From assembly GCA_029747015.1 (NCBI GenBank), contig JAKOGI010000006.1:1438501-1502500 (forward strand): 64,000 nt of DNA, given 5' to 3'. The notes under the pieces are model-generated. The model had not been told where the DNA came from. It saw only the letters and a program-made list of their open reading frames with translations, and searched no databases. Positions 54,201 to 64,000 of the stretch are shown in pieces. The position numbers and the translations under genes are program-made. Origin of the DNA: Carnegiea gigantea. Taxonomy: Eukaryota; Streptophyta; Magnoliopsida; Caryophyllales; Cactaceae. Numbering within the stretch: position 1 is the stretch's first letter; the number at the start of each line of letters is the position of its first letter.

Positions 54201-57185
54201 TGCGATGTGTAGAACTTCTGTTCAATTGAGATGAAATTCCAGGGGAAATTGGTGATATAAAAATTCTAGTTTCTAAAATGTATTCCTCTAAGGAATCAAA
54301 ATCTGGTATTCCTGAGGTTTAGGGGTGTCTTTTCTTGTTGGTTCCTTGATACATCCCATATCTCATTAACATTGTCTTTTTTTTTAAAAAAAAAATTTCT
54401 ATCTGAAATAACTGAAGAAGGAGGAAGACCAACTATGAGCTGGGCAAGAAGGCTGAAAATTGCTGTGGGTGCTGCTAGAGGATTGGCGTATCTTCATGAG
54501 GAATGTGAGTGATTTAGCGGATTGTTTCCATCTTCTCCTTTGCGCGTGTTCTCTTACGGTCATTTGAAAGGGTTTTCACTCCTGGTTAGACAAATGTGTA
54601 TGCAGGCCATCCTAAAATCATACATCGAGATATTAAAGCTGCTAATATCCTTCTTGATAATGACTTTGAAGCCAAGGTGAGTTCTTTATGCTAGCGTATT
54701 GATTATGCTTAATCAAAATTCCAAGAAGAGTCAATCCAAATGGTTAGGTTGCATTCATCATTAATTTGTGTGAGTTCTTTTGATGAATGAACGTAGAAAT
54801 GTCAGATGTGATACTTATTTCAGTATCATTGAGCCATTGCCTTGTGAGAATTGTCTGTGTTAGTTCATTTGACTTAGCTAGCGCAATTTCCTCCTGTCAG
54901 GTTGCAGATTTTGGACTTGCAAAGTTTTCTGCTGACATGGATACTCATGTATCTACGAGGGTTATGGGGACTTTTGGGTAAGGTCAATGTCTAAACAGTT
55001 AAAATTGTCACATTGTTGTTCTTCTCAATAACTAACATTTTGAGGAGATCTACAGCTACCTTGCTCCAGAATATGCCGCAAGTGGGAAACTTACTGAAAA
55101 GTCAGATGTCTTTTCCTTCGGGGTTGTGCTTTTGGAGCTGATCACTGGACGCCGACCTGTTGATAGAGCTAAGCCATTTATGGATGACAGCATGGTTGAA
55201 TGGGTAAGGAACTAAGGACTTTAAGGATACTGTACATGCAACCTTGATGGCCTCTAAGATTTTTTGGACAAGTGGAGAAGCAAAAGAATGTCACAGTTTC
55301 TGTTATATATCTGCTTGTTAGTTATAATCCCGCCATTGTGCTCTAGATGTTATGTAGCTTTTCTAGGATCATTCAGGCAAACTGGATGTCTTTCGGTCAC
55401 TGTCCTTGATTACACTGGTTTATAACCTTGATTTTGAAGAAGTATCATTGGTGATTTTCGATCTTGTTCTCAGCTGATTCTGATATCTTAATCAGAATAT
55501 ATGTCATGTCTTCACCTAACTTCTGTACCAATGTGGAAAGCCCTTGATTTGTTTTGGTTTATTTTGACCTTTTTTGTTTGTTTGTTTGTTTGTTTGTTTT
55601 GGTTCCATGATTTGCTGGAAATTGTCTTAATCTATGGTTTTGTATGGTTGTTATCTATATGCCCTTTTGAGTAAGTGTCTGGGAAGGTTCTAGACTTCAG
55701 AAGCTGAGGCTGGCCAAATAGCAGTAAATGCAGAAATGTCTTCTTGTCTTCAGGTGTTTAGGTTTACTGCTGAGCGTCTTGCTTAAGCTGTATCAAACAT
55801 CAGACGATAAATTTTACTCAATTTCTTATTTCCTTTTATGCCTATGTTCTTAGATTTGGCTACAAGCTTTGGACTGGGCACATGCGTGAGTGTTAGACCT
55901 CCATTTTTTTCGAAGATTTGCTTATTTTGGGTCTAAAATGAAGTGTCAACACCCAAGTCACGCCCATATTGGAAAGTTGATTATAGAATGCAAGTACGTA
56001 CGTAGTTGACACTACAGTTTCAGCAAAATGGCATTCTTATATCGGAGATGATGGTTCCTTATAGAATTGCAGGGTGCTACTGAGAGCACTGATGCTGTTC
56101 TTTTAAAAAAGAAAAAAAATTGTTGTTTTAATTAGTGTAGGCTCTCTTCCTTCCCTTTCTTTAAATAGTGTGTGGGAAAAACTTGTCTTTTTTTTTCATT
56201 GTGAAATGTGAATGTATAGGCACGGCCTTTGCTGATGCAAGCGCTAGAAATTGGAAGTTTCGATGGTCTTGTTGATCCAAGATTGGAGGAGTATGATTCC
56301 TTTGAGATGACTCAAATGGTTGCTTGTGCTGCTGCATGCGTCCGTAGCTCTGCAAGGCGACGGCCACGAATGAGCCAGGTAAATGTGTATCGCTCAGAAA
56401 TAGACATATTTGTGTAGGGACTTAAACCCTGAACTTGAGTAATTTTCTCTTTCAATCGCTCTAGCAAAAGATTGACTTGAGCCCAATTACTCAACTAGTA
56501 CCCAAATCAAAACCCCAACCTAGAACAAATCCATCTAAGCTTGAACTTCATCTGAATTGAGTTGTCTCACAATATTAACTGCAGAGCAGGTTTTAGTGGG
56601 CAAACCGATAATAGACTCGAAATCCAAACATGACCCAACCCCAAACGGTCTGACCCAGACCTGGCTTGGTCAACCATGAGTAGGATCCAATTGAGGATAT
56701 GTCTAGTGGTTATAACATGATATCTGCATAATCTGTTCTTTAGTTTGCTTCCTACAGTTAGTGACCTGCGAGGTCTTAATAATCTTCAAAACACACGCAC
56801 AACCCCCCCCCTTCCTCCCCCATGTGTTTGAACTTACGCCATGCTAAACCATTTCCTCCTGGCTCTGTTGGAGCAGGTAGTGCAAGCCTTAGAAGGTAAC
56901 TTGTCTGCTGAGGATCTGTTGAAAGAGACTGCCATTGATAGCAGAACGTTCCAAGGAAGCTCAGATTATGATTCGAGCAGCCAATACCAGGAGAACCTAA
57001 AGAAATTCAGGAAGCTAGCTTTGGAAAGCCAAGACCACAGTACCAGCGAGCACAGTTTGTTCAACAGCGAGCATGGTATGCCCCCATCAACCTCGAGCAC
57101 TGATAATCAACACGACACCCAGGAGATTGAAACAGAGAGAGCAAACACCGGGTCTGCAGATGTTTGTGAAATCCCGATTGAATGA
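51228..57185 (+). CDS. Proline-rich extensin-like receptor kinase (PERK type)
   Basis: Plasma-membrane Ser/Thr receptor kinase whose relatives sense cell-wall state. Exons 51228-51480, 53468-54001, 54418-54504, 54606-54676, 54901-54977, 55056-55203, 56220-56378 and 56877-57185 join to 545 residues. The extracellular part is very short (residues 1-42) with [18 protein letters not shown]. The transmembrane segment is about 43-67 and a basic stop-transfer HQRNKRKR follows. A Ser/Pro-rich juxtamembrane stretch leads to the kinase domain from about 177. Motifs: glycine loop GQGGFG (183-188), ATP Lys in IAVKQ (204), HRD at 298-300 (RD kinase), DFG at 318-320, activation segment ending GTFGYLAPEYA, and RPRMSQ near the end of the domain. 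The Ser-rich tail begins at exon 8. No cleavable signal peptide is seen, which is usual for PERKs. It is shorter than well-known members (about 600-700 residues), mainly in the ectodomain. Confidence 0.92.
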
Positions 57186-57910
57186 CTCAGTTTACCTCTG
57201 AATTCATTAATAGTATATGCTTCGTTCTTTGCATCAATGCTTCATTTTTGAGGGGCTGGGAGGTAATATTTGCATTAAAGGGAGGCTTGTAGAAAAGAAG
57301 TTTCTATTGGTGTTAGTCGTAGCTAGCTTTGTTAGGCATATGGCAAAGGTCATCTGTATATGTTGTGTTAAGATGCATGAGTTTCAGAGTTACAATTGTG
57401 AGCCGTCCTGTAGATGTCACTAAAAGAAGATTATGTGCAGGCTGTATGCACCTTTAGAATGAAGGAAATTGCAAATAGTATTGTAAAGATACAATTACTT
57501 ATAGTTTTAAATTAATTTAATTATTATTCATTCATCGGATCCAGGATGTATCACATATTAATTTTGACACTGCATTGAGAACAATTTTTATTTGCTTTGG
57601 AGAAGACATTTATGATTTTTGCACAGAACATATTATATTAAAAAAGATCCCCCAAAAAAGGAAAATAATACTTAAAAACAGAAAAGAAAAGATCAGATTC
57701 AAGAAGATAAGGTCGTTATCTTCATGGGCCACCGAATATCCCACACCACCTATAAACTGTCCAAGCCCATTACACACACATCAACTCATGAAGCGATCCC
57801 CCAGCCAAAAACCGAGTTCTCGTTTCCACTTTCTGGAGTATTCATTCGATATCGATTAGAGCAAAAATCCTCAAACGATCTTCCCTTTTCACTCTCCTCT
57901 TTCTCTCTTC
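57186..57910. other. PERK 3' UTR and upstream region of the next gene
   Basis: The first few hundred bases are presumably the PERK 3' UTR. The last 200 bases before 57911 are the likely promoter and leader of the short intronless gene. Nothing else can be supported. Confidence 0.5.
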
Positions 57911-58432
57911 ATGTCGGAAATGGAAGCGGCCGGCGAAGATCTAGGCCTGCTCAGCAAGATCCGTCCTCCATGCCTCGAGGACGCCGGCCTCGAGGACTGC
58001 GCCTTGCCGCTGGACTCCATTCAAGAGGCCTTTCTTAAAGCCGCCGCCGAAGTTGGCTCACGCGCCGCCTCCATCTTCATCGCCGAGGAGCGTGGATGCG
58101 TTAACGACCCTTCGACGGAAAAATCGCGGCCGTTGGACGCGCTGGTTGGGATCGCCCCCGAGGGTAGCGTTCCGGGGCCGTGCGCCACAGAGAAGGGCGG
58201 CGCGTTGGGCGGAAACGTTGAGTCGGGGAGTGATGTGAAGGGAGCGAGAAACGAGGGGGAGATGGAGAAGAAGGATGAGGTGGTGGTCGTTGGCGGCGGA
58301 AACGGCGGCGATGGCGGTGAGGATTGTGTCGATGCAATGAGAGGATTGAAGATTAAAGAGAAAGCAGAGGAGAGAGAAGATGAGGATGGCGAAGGTGACG
58401 AGAAGCCTACTTTAGTTGAAGGTTACTTCTAG
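57911..58432 (+). CDS. Short acidic plant protein of unknown function
   Basis: An intronless frame of 173 residues. The N-terminal part looks conserved: LGLLSKIRPPCLEDAGLEDC, then DSIQEAFLKAAAEVGSRAAS. I remember this block in uncharacterised proteins of other plants but know no function. The rest is low-complexity, Gly-rich, then Glu/Lys/Asp-rich (a probably disordered acidic tail ending KPTLVEGYF). No membrane segment, signal peptide or catalytic motif is visible. A second Met three codons later (57920) could also start translation. The frame is clearly GC- and CpG-rich compared with its AT-rich surroundings, which supports it being coding. It follows the PERK gene on the same strand with about 725 bp between them. 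Confidence 0.75.
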   Translation: MSEMEAAGEDLGLLSKIRPPCLEDAGLEDCALPLDSIQEAFLKAAAEVGSRAASIFIAEERGCVNDPSTEKSRPLDALVGIAPEGSVPGPCATEKGGALGGNVESGSDVKGARNEGEMEKKDEVVVVGGGNGGDGGEDCVDAMRGLKIKEKAEEREDEDGEGDEKPTLVEGYF

Positions 58433-58728
58433 ATTCTCTCCTCTTGTTTGTTTGTAAATTGTGAAATCAGGAAAAAAAGAATAAAACGTTGAAGCATCTT
58501 TAGGGTTTCGTTTGTAATGGAGGCTTTTAATTAGAACTAATAATAAAAAGTTAAAAACAATCACAAAATTGTGTTGCTTTGCGTTGATGAATTCTTCGTG
58601 TATGTTTGTGGCCATAAGCCAATTACTTTGTTCATTTCGATTAATCAATCATTTCAAGAGCGATTTTCAAGTGTGCAATCTTTGATAAGCAAAAATAATT
58701 CAATTCGTTTTGGAATAAAATTTATAAG

Positions 58729-59052
58729 GGATGTTTGGTAAATGGCTTTTTAAAGAGATTTTTGGCGAGAAAGAGTGTTTTTTGGATCAAAATTAGTTGT
58801 TTGATCGAGTAAAAAAGTTAATGTGGATTTTTGATGAAAAAATGTTTTGGATGCAAAAAGTTGGCTTTAAAAAGTTAATTTTATGAGTTTTTGGGAAGAA
58901 TTTTTCGAAGAATTAGTTTTTCATTTCATAACTTTATTTAAAATAGTTAATGTTATCAAATAATTTTTTAATAAATAACTAATTCAAACAGCTAATAACG
59001 AATAGTTAATATAAATGATTAACAGTTAATAATTATTTGTCAAATTGGGCTA
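58729..59052. mobile_element. MITE-like element, GGGATGTTTGGTAAATGGC end
   Basis: The left end GGGATGTTTGGTAAATGGC and the right end, reverse complemented (AGCCCAATTTGACAAATAA), form a loose inverted pair. The interior has repeated ATAGTTAAT/AACAGTTAATA motifs. Related motifs (AACTAACAGCTAATA) occur near 61760-61850 and 62800-62880. It is non-coding, and the hAT-like assignment is only from the style of the end. Confidence 0.4.
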
Positions 59053-60746
59053 TAGTTTATTTATTCAGTGCAATTTGTATGATCAGCCTAACTAGAAATG
59101 TCTTTAAAAGAGTGTATCTGTAGTGAATCGGTTCCACTTTGATTCGTGTCTGGGTGGAAATATAAGACATTACATGTATTTCAACACTTGCCACAGTTAT
59201 TAAGAACTCAACAACAAATTTAGTCTATTTATTAGGACTTAAAAGAGCAATGCTTGTTACAATCTGGGCAGAGATTTAAAAACAAATAATTGTCTTAGCA
59301 ACTTAGCAGGGCACCTGCGTGCTTTTCCATGACTACAGGAACCAATTGATCGACAAACTTCATTTTTCAAGTAAATTCAAAAACTTTGTAGCAAAATTTA
59401 GTAATTTGAAAACCATTTTGGTAAAAAAAAAAAAAAAACAAAGAAGATAATAGAGTCTCAGACATCCAAGGAAGGATTAGACGCAGCAGTAGCTCTCAAG
59501 CCCGGCGAAAGGCGAAAGCTCTTAGGCGGCCACTGCGAATGTTCTTGAGAAACAAGCCTTATAATTTATCATCATCGACCTTCTTCTTTCAATTTTTAAC
59601 AAAAACATCGAATTTTGATAAAATTCATTCAACTACAAAGCCTCAGAAAGAGAGTCTCTCTCATCTATATAATCAAATTCAGCCGGTAATTCCAACATTT
59701 TTGCAAATACTTATCATCACTGGCTCGATGTCTTCACCCGTTCAATCGCACAAAAAATTCAATCTGGGAAAGTCAAAATTAAACTTCAAAATGTAATCGC
59801 AGAAATCGGCTCCGTTTGATCATCGCAAAATCAAATTAAGATCAACGGGTTCCTATCAGCTAGCGAAACATATAAAATTCGATCTCGATGCCAATCATAG
59901 CATCGCCGGTCATCGCAACATTCAGGCTATCGGCGACATGCATTGGACCGATTATCAAAAATTTCAAGAAATTGAACAGAAAACCCTCGGAGACCCGTTT
60001 CAAATCACACACACAGCGGAAGAGGAAAGAGAAAATGAAGAAGAAGCGCTACCGGGGACATCGAGATTCCTTCCGGCGAGGGTTCCCAGCCGATATGACG
60101 GCGGTCCTCGACGGCGTCATGTCCAGGGTAAGGAGATGAGCGGCCGGAGGGCCGAGATCGGCGTATGAAACCATTCGCTGGACGATTCGACGGCGGCCAT
60201 GATCGACTTCGGAGATTCTCTCAAACAAACCGCCGCCGCTTTTGCAGTGCCAGACGGCCCTTTCTATCTTTTTTTTTTTTTATGGGATTTCTTCTTTACT
60301 GGGAGAGATTACAATTACAAGATTGAAATTTGATTTGTTAAGGTCACGAAATCAAAAAGAACACTTGGAAACCCAGATCGTAACTCTAACCGTAACCCTG
60401 ACCCTAATGATGACGAGCAAATGAAGATGGGTAAGCGTCGAGTGTAGAAAATGGTGAATTTAAATAGGGATTAGCGAAGGAGGCACAGTGGAAACCCTAA
60501 TCTTGCACCTAATGGGCTGTACCGAGCCAGGCCTGGCTTGCTATCTGTCTGTATGATTCCAGCCCAGAAAACATGTTGGTTTAAATATGGATCATAAGAA
60601 TCGCCTTTTGTATAGCATCCCAGGGAATGGACCTATCCCAGCTTCTGGATTGCATTGCAGACGGCAAATAAGAATAAGGGATCACATCAAATGATGATCT
60701 AAGGTTAGGTTAGCAAGAGTACTTACCTTAGATTAACATATAAAGG
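59053..60746. other. No supported gene
   Basis: Contains a poly-A run near 59425 and a more GC-rich stretch (59860-60240) with short open frames of basic composition, such as one at 59888-60139 containing KRKEKMKKKRYRGHRDSF. None has a recognised domain, introns or a convincing start context, so no gene is called. It could be a leftover exon or a pseudogene. Confidence 0.5.
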
Positions 60747-61859
60747 GTGTTCGGTGGTAACAGCTTTGCAAGAGAAAAAAGTTATTTGTAGGTGTTTTAA
60801 CTATTTTGATCAAGGTAATAAATATTTGATAAATAGCTGTTTGGCCCAAAAAAACTCTTTTTGAAAATATTATTTCCGTTAACCTTTTCAAAATAGTTTT
60901 TTTGGATTGAAATGACATATTTGTTCAACAGTTTAAAAAATTACACTATAATCATTAAATTATATTCAAATAGTATTGCTTTCATGAAGTAGGAAGAGCA
61001 TGAAGTACCATATCGTGACGCTTGAAAACTTATGTTAATTGAATTTGAAGTCAGTTAGATCCTGAAGATTAGCAAGAGTAGAGATCTTTCCGTTATTTTA
61101 CTTTTTTCTAGAACAAAAACAAGCCATTAAAGTTGTATTATCTCTTTCATTGTTTGCATTGTTTTCAACCAAGTAGTGTATTTTTTTAGTTTAACTTTTC
61201 GAATTTTGTTAGTGCATTATATCAAATTTATTTGGTTCTCTCACCATGCAAGGATGAACCTTTATGAATGTTTGATATTTATAATTTAGATTATTCAGTC
61301 TTCATTCTGGTTACGTAGCCAATGAGCTTTTGATAGATGCAAAATAGTAATATTTGATACTATATTTTATATGAATTGAATATAATGAAGATAAAATCAT
61401 CAGAAATTCCTATAGATTTCAATTTCAATTCATAACCCAAAAAAATGTAATAAATAACCAAACAACATTATAAGACACAAGCATTATTTATATAAGTTCA
61501 AATTAAAAAGAAATAAGACAAACTGTGAATACAAATTATGTAGAATTAGTAAAAAATCTTGTATGTGATTTTTTTTAAAAGGATCATAAATGAAGTTAAT
61601 TTATATATATAACACAGATTTAACTATTATTTAAAAAATAAAATGATCAATAAATAAAAAAATGTTATATTAAATAGTAATTTAGAAACAAAAACATAAA
61701 TGAAATTTTACCAAACATCTGTCTTAGAAATAGTTAATCTTACCAAATAAGTTTTCTATAAACAACTAACTCAAATAACTAATGCAAATAGTTAATTCAA
61801 ATAACTAACAGCTAACAGCTAATACAAACAGTTAAAAGTTATTGGCCAAATAGGACCAT
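60747..61859. mobile_element. Possible non-autonomous hAT-like element
   Basis: The left end GGGTGTTCGGTGGTAACAGC and the right end, reverse complemented (GGTCCTATTTGGCCAATAAC), resemble each other and the TGTTTGGTAA-style ends nearby. The right part has repeated CTAACAGCTAATAC motifs. The interior is AT-rich without coding potential. It may instead be two shorter elements; the borders are tentative. Confidence 0.35.
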
Positions 61860-62299
61860 ATGGTTTGAAGTATGTCCTGTTGTGGGTAATTTATATGATA
61901 TTTTTAGGAGTATTTATTTTCGTGAACTACTTGACATTCCCTTTTTTTTTTTTTTTTATGTGTGTATTAGTTGTATAAGTAAATTTCAATACATGAGTGT
62001 GTTTTGTGCTTGTGGGAGCGTAAAATTGAAAAAAGTGGGAAGGAATAAGCTGAATTGGAATTTTTTTGGGAATAAAATGAAATGAAAATCTTCTCAAATA
62101 AGTGATTTTTTTTAAATGAAAAATGGGAAAGAATGAGATAGAGTGAGAGGGAGTGAACTGAAATGAAAATAGTGAGAACTGAGAAATAAGGAATTAGCAA
62201 TAAAAAGAACAAACCTGAGAATAACTCACCCAAGGAATTAGCAATAAAAAGAGCGTTAATTTAAAGTTAGATTATTTCTTATTTTTGCTTGTTAAAAGT

Positions 62300-62570
62300 A
62301 TCTATGGGTGTCAATTGAAGTTGGTAAAAAGAGTTAGATTTTTTCGTTGATTTTTTTTAAATTTATAAACTTCAACTTATTTTAACCCATTTCAACCTAC
62401 TTCAATCAATTTTAACCCACTTTAATAAAAAAAATTAATTTTAATCCACTTCAACGTATTTCAGTCTATTGCAATAAAAAATACCAACTTTAACTCACTT
62501 TAACTTATCTCAACTAACTTCACTCTTTTACCAACCTAAATTTACAATGAAAAGAATAGACCCTTAGTCT
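62300..62570. mobile_element. MITE, GGSCATGTTCTTTTC family, copy 2
   Basis: The interior has the same CAACCCA/CCACTTCAA-type repeats as the copy at 14381. The right end, reverse complemented, reads GGGTCTATTCTTTTCATTG. The left end is not clear. This copy lies partly inside the direct repeat that follows. Confidence 0.5.
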
Positions 62571-62776
62571 GGAGGGGGGGAAAAAACATTCTAAGGATGA
62601 ATAAGAAGGTTAGTAATATTGTTTTATTTCTTACCGATTTAACTGCAACTATGTATCCTTCTGACAATAATGTATTATTAAATGCATTTTTCCAAATAAA
62701 TTTACTAGTGTTTTAAACTCGTAAAGGCTCCTCTTTTTGACATGTTTGATCAACTTGGAGTTTCAAATTGACTATA
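62552..62776. repeat. Direct repeat, copy 1
   Basis: A ~220-bp block with CCTTAGTC, then AAGGATGAATAAGAAGG, GACAATAATGTATTATTAAAT, GGCTCCTCTTTTTGACATG and TCAAATTGACTATA. It matches 62969-63188 in the same orientation with scattered differences. The 190 bp between the copies hold a fragment starting CCCTGTTTGGTAATCAGC. Confidence 0.85.
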
Positions 62777-62968
62777 ACCCTGTTTGGTAATCAGCTGATA
62801 GTTGTTAGCGGTTTGTGTTAGCTGTTAGTTGCTTAGATTAACTGTTTACATTAACTGTTTGAATTAGTTATTTCTAGAAAAAATATTTGATAAAATTAGC
62901 TGTTTTTAGAAAATATATTTGGTAAAATTTTACTGACGCCTTTTCTCTAAAACACTTTTCAATTGAAT

Positions 62969-63188
62969 AAGAATAGGCCCTTAGTCGGGGAAAAAAAAAA
63001 AAAACATTCCAAGGATGAATAAGAAGGTTAGTAATATTGTTCTTATCGATTTAATTGCAACTGTGTATCCTTTTGACAATAATGTATTATTAAATTTATT
63101 TTTTCAAATAAATTTATTAGTGTTCGAAACTCGCAAAAGCTCCTCTTTTTGACATGTTTTGATCAACTTGGAGATTCAAATTGGCTAT
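62969..63188. repeat. Direct repeat, copy 2
   Basis: Second copy of the block at 62552-62776. It also includes the MITE-type end AATAGGCCCTTA, so the MITE terminus was part of what was duplicated. Confidence 0.85.
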
Positions 63189-63507
63189 ATAATATAATAA
63201 AGTTTAAAAAGCTAAAAAAAAAATGGAGTAATAATAATCAGAAATGATTGAAATGCTCGAACCTCAGAAGGTCCAGAGAACCGAGGCGTTCCGTCAATCA
63301 TTCTACCTTTTTTACAACACCAGTGGGGCACGTGTTTGGAAGCTACACGACTACGCGTAGAAGATCACGTGGACGCAAGCAATGCCGGGAATAGAAGTTT
63401 GACTGATGTCTGCTATGTACTATGTTTGTTACACGAGACTGACGAGACTATTCGCGGGAACCCTTTTTGTGGAATGAACGCCGATTCCATTAAATTATGA
63501 ATGTGGG

Positions 63508-63790
63508 CTTTTTATTTTTTTTCCGTTGAGAAATATAATTCGATAAATAGATAAAGTTAATTAAAATTAATTAAAATTTATATTTTTTATTGAAATAAGT
63601 TGGGATGGGTTGAAATAGATTAAAGTTGAAAGAAATAAGTATATTCGTTTGATATGATGGATTGGATATGGTAATTTTTTTGTGACAGTGAAGTGAGTTG
63701 AAATGAGTTGAACTTTATTTTTTTTACTTAAGTTGGTTGAAGCGGATAGAAGTCGGTAAATTGACATTTATCAATGAAAAGAACATGCCC
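63508..63790. mobile_element. MITE, GGSCATGTTCTTTTC family, copy 3 (inverse)
   Basis: The right end, reverse complemented, reads GGGCATGTTCTTTTCATTG, then ATGTCAATTTACCGACTTC, closely matching the left end of the copy at 14381. The interior has the inverse of the AACCCATTTCAA motifs (GGGTTGAAATAG, GAGTTGAAATGAG). The left end is probably GGGCTTTTTATTTT. Confidence 0.6.
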
Positions 63791-63796
63791 TATGAG

Positions 63797-63992
63797 TATC
63801 TTCTTTTCATTTGTACATTTATTTCTATTAATTTCTACCATTTTCTTAACTTTTATCAAATTTTATTTAACTTTTATCAAGTTTTACAAAAAAATTTAAT
63901 TTAAACAAATTATTTCCAATTCTAACTAATTTTTATTAACTTCTACCAACTTTTACTAATTTTCTTCAAAATTTCTTACAAAAGAATCCCCA
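63797..63992. mobile_element. MITE-like element abutting copy 3
   Basis: The left end TATCTTCTTTTCATTTGTAC and the right end, reverse complemented (GGGGATTCTTTTGTAAG), form a loose inverted pair. The interior repeats AACTTTTATCAA and ATTTCTACCA motifs. It starts about six bases after copy 3 ends. Confidence 0.4.
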
Positions 63993-64000
63993 TTCATTTA

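Noticed and set aside
59888..60139. Basic 83-codon open frame in a GC-rich patch
   Set aside because: No conserved motif, no partner exons and an overlapping second frame of similar length; too weak to call a gene.
60370..60425. Telomere-like short repeats (AACCCTGACCCTAA) and a short open frame
   Set aside because: Only one or two degenerate units are present, so it is not an interstitial telomere array. The frame is too short and has no recognised family.

Overview
The window looks like nuclear DNA of a flowering plant, most likely a eudicot. Its genes are split by many GT-AG introns in AT-rich DNA. They include families diagnostic for land plants: a PERK receptor kinase, a class III peroxidase and a plant kinesin-13. 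The spaces between genes hold plant-type transposons (PIF/Harbinger, a solo LTR, a LINE relic, MITEs) and many microsatellites. I cannot name the species. I see no bacterial, viral or organellar genes, no CRISPR array and no tRNA or rRNA gene.

Layout: 1-6454 (+), 3' part of a kinesin-13 gene, cut by the window edge. 8072-10705 (+), a peroxidase 48-type gene behind a GA-repeat leader. 11177-11824 (-), a plant-specific protein of unknown function, also behind a GA-repeat leader. 11.9-15.6 kb, non-coding DNA with a SINE-like fragment and a MITE. 15890-22674 (+), the eL37 ribosomal protein gene (RPL37); its second intron carries a 5.6-kb PIF/Harbinger transposon in antisense orientation. 24380-34267 (-), a 15-exon sorting-nexin-like gene (TM-PXA-PX-Nexin_C). 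34.7-45.0 kb, a greatly expanded intergenic region made of a solo LTR and a tandem duplication that runs into it. 45207-47894 (+), a TRM10-type tRNA methyltransferase. About 48.3-50.5 kb, a decayed LINE. 51228-57185 (+), a PERK-type receptor kinase. 57911-58432 (+), a short intronless gene of unknown function. 58.7-64.0 kb, a MITE and repeat cluster with no gene I can support.

The genes are unrelated housekeeping and plant-specific functions: microtubule motor, cell-wall redox enzyme, ribosome, endosomal trafficking, tRNA modification and surface signalling. They do not form a pathway or cluster. The sequence gives no sign of a new multi-gene system.

The most informative features are structural. 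First, the Harbinger copy has matching termini and a TAA target duplication, lies in a higher-order intronic repeat, and carries exactly one visible lesion in each of its two genes. Second, the 34.7-43.3 kb region is best explained by a tandem duplication of about 4.9 kb followed by a deletion of about 1 kb in the second copy, while the solo LTR it invades keeps its GAGGA target duplications. Third, the TRM10 reading frame stops just before a frame-shifted acidic tail. Exon coordinates were assigned by eye from splice motifs, reading-frame continuity and remembered family sequence. They have not been checked against transcripts.
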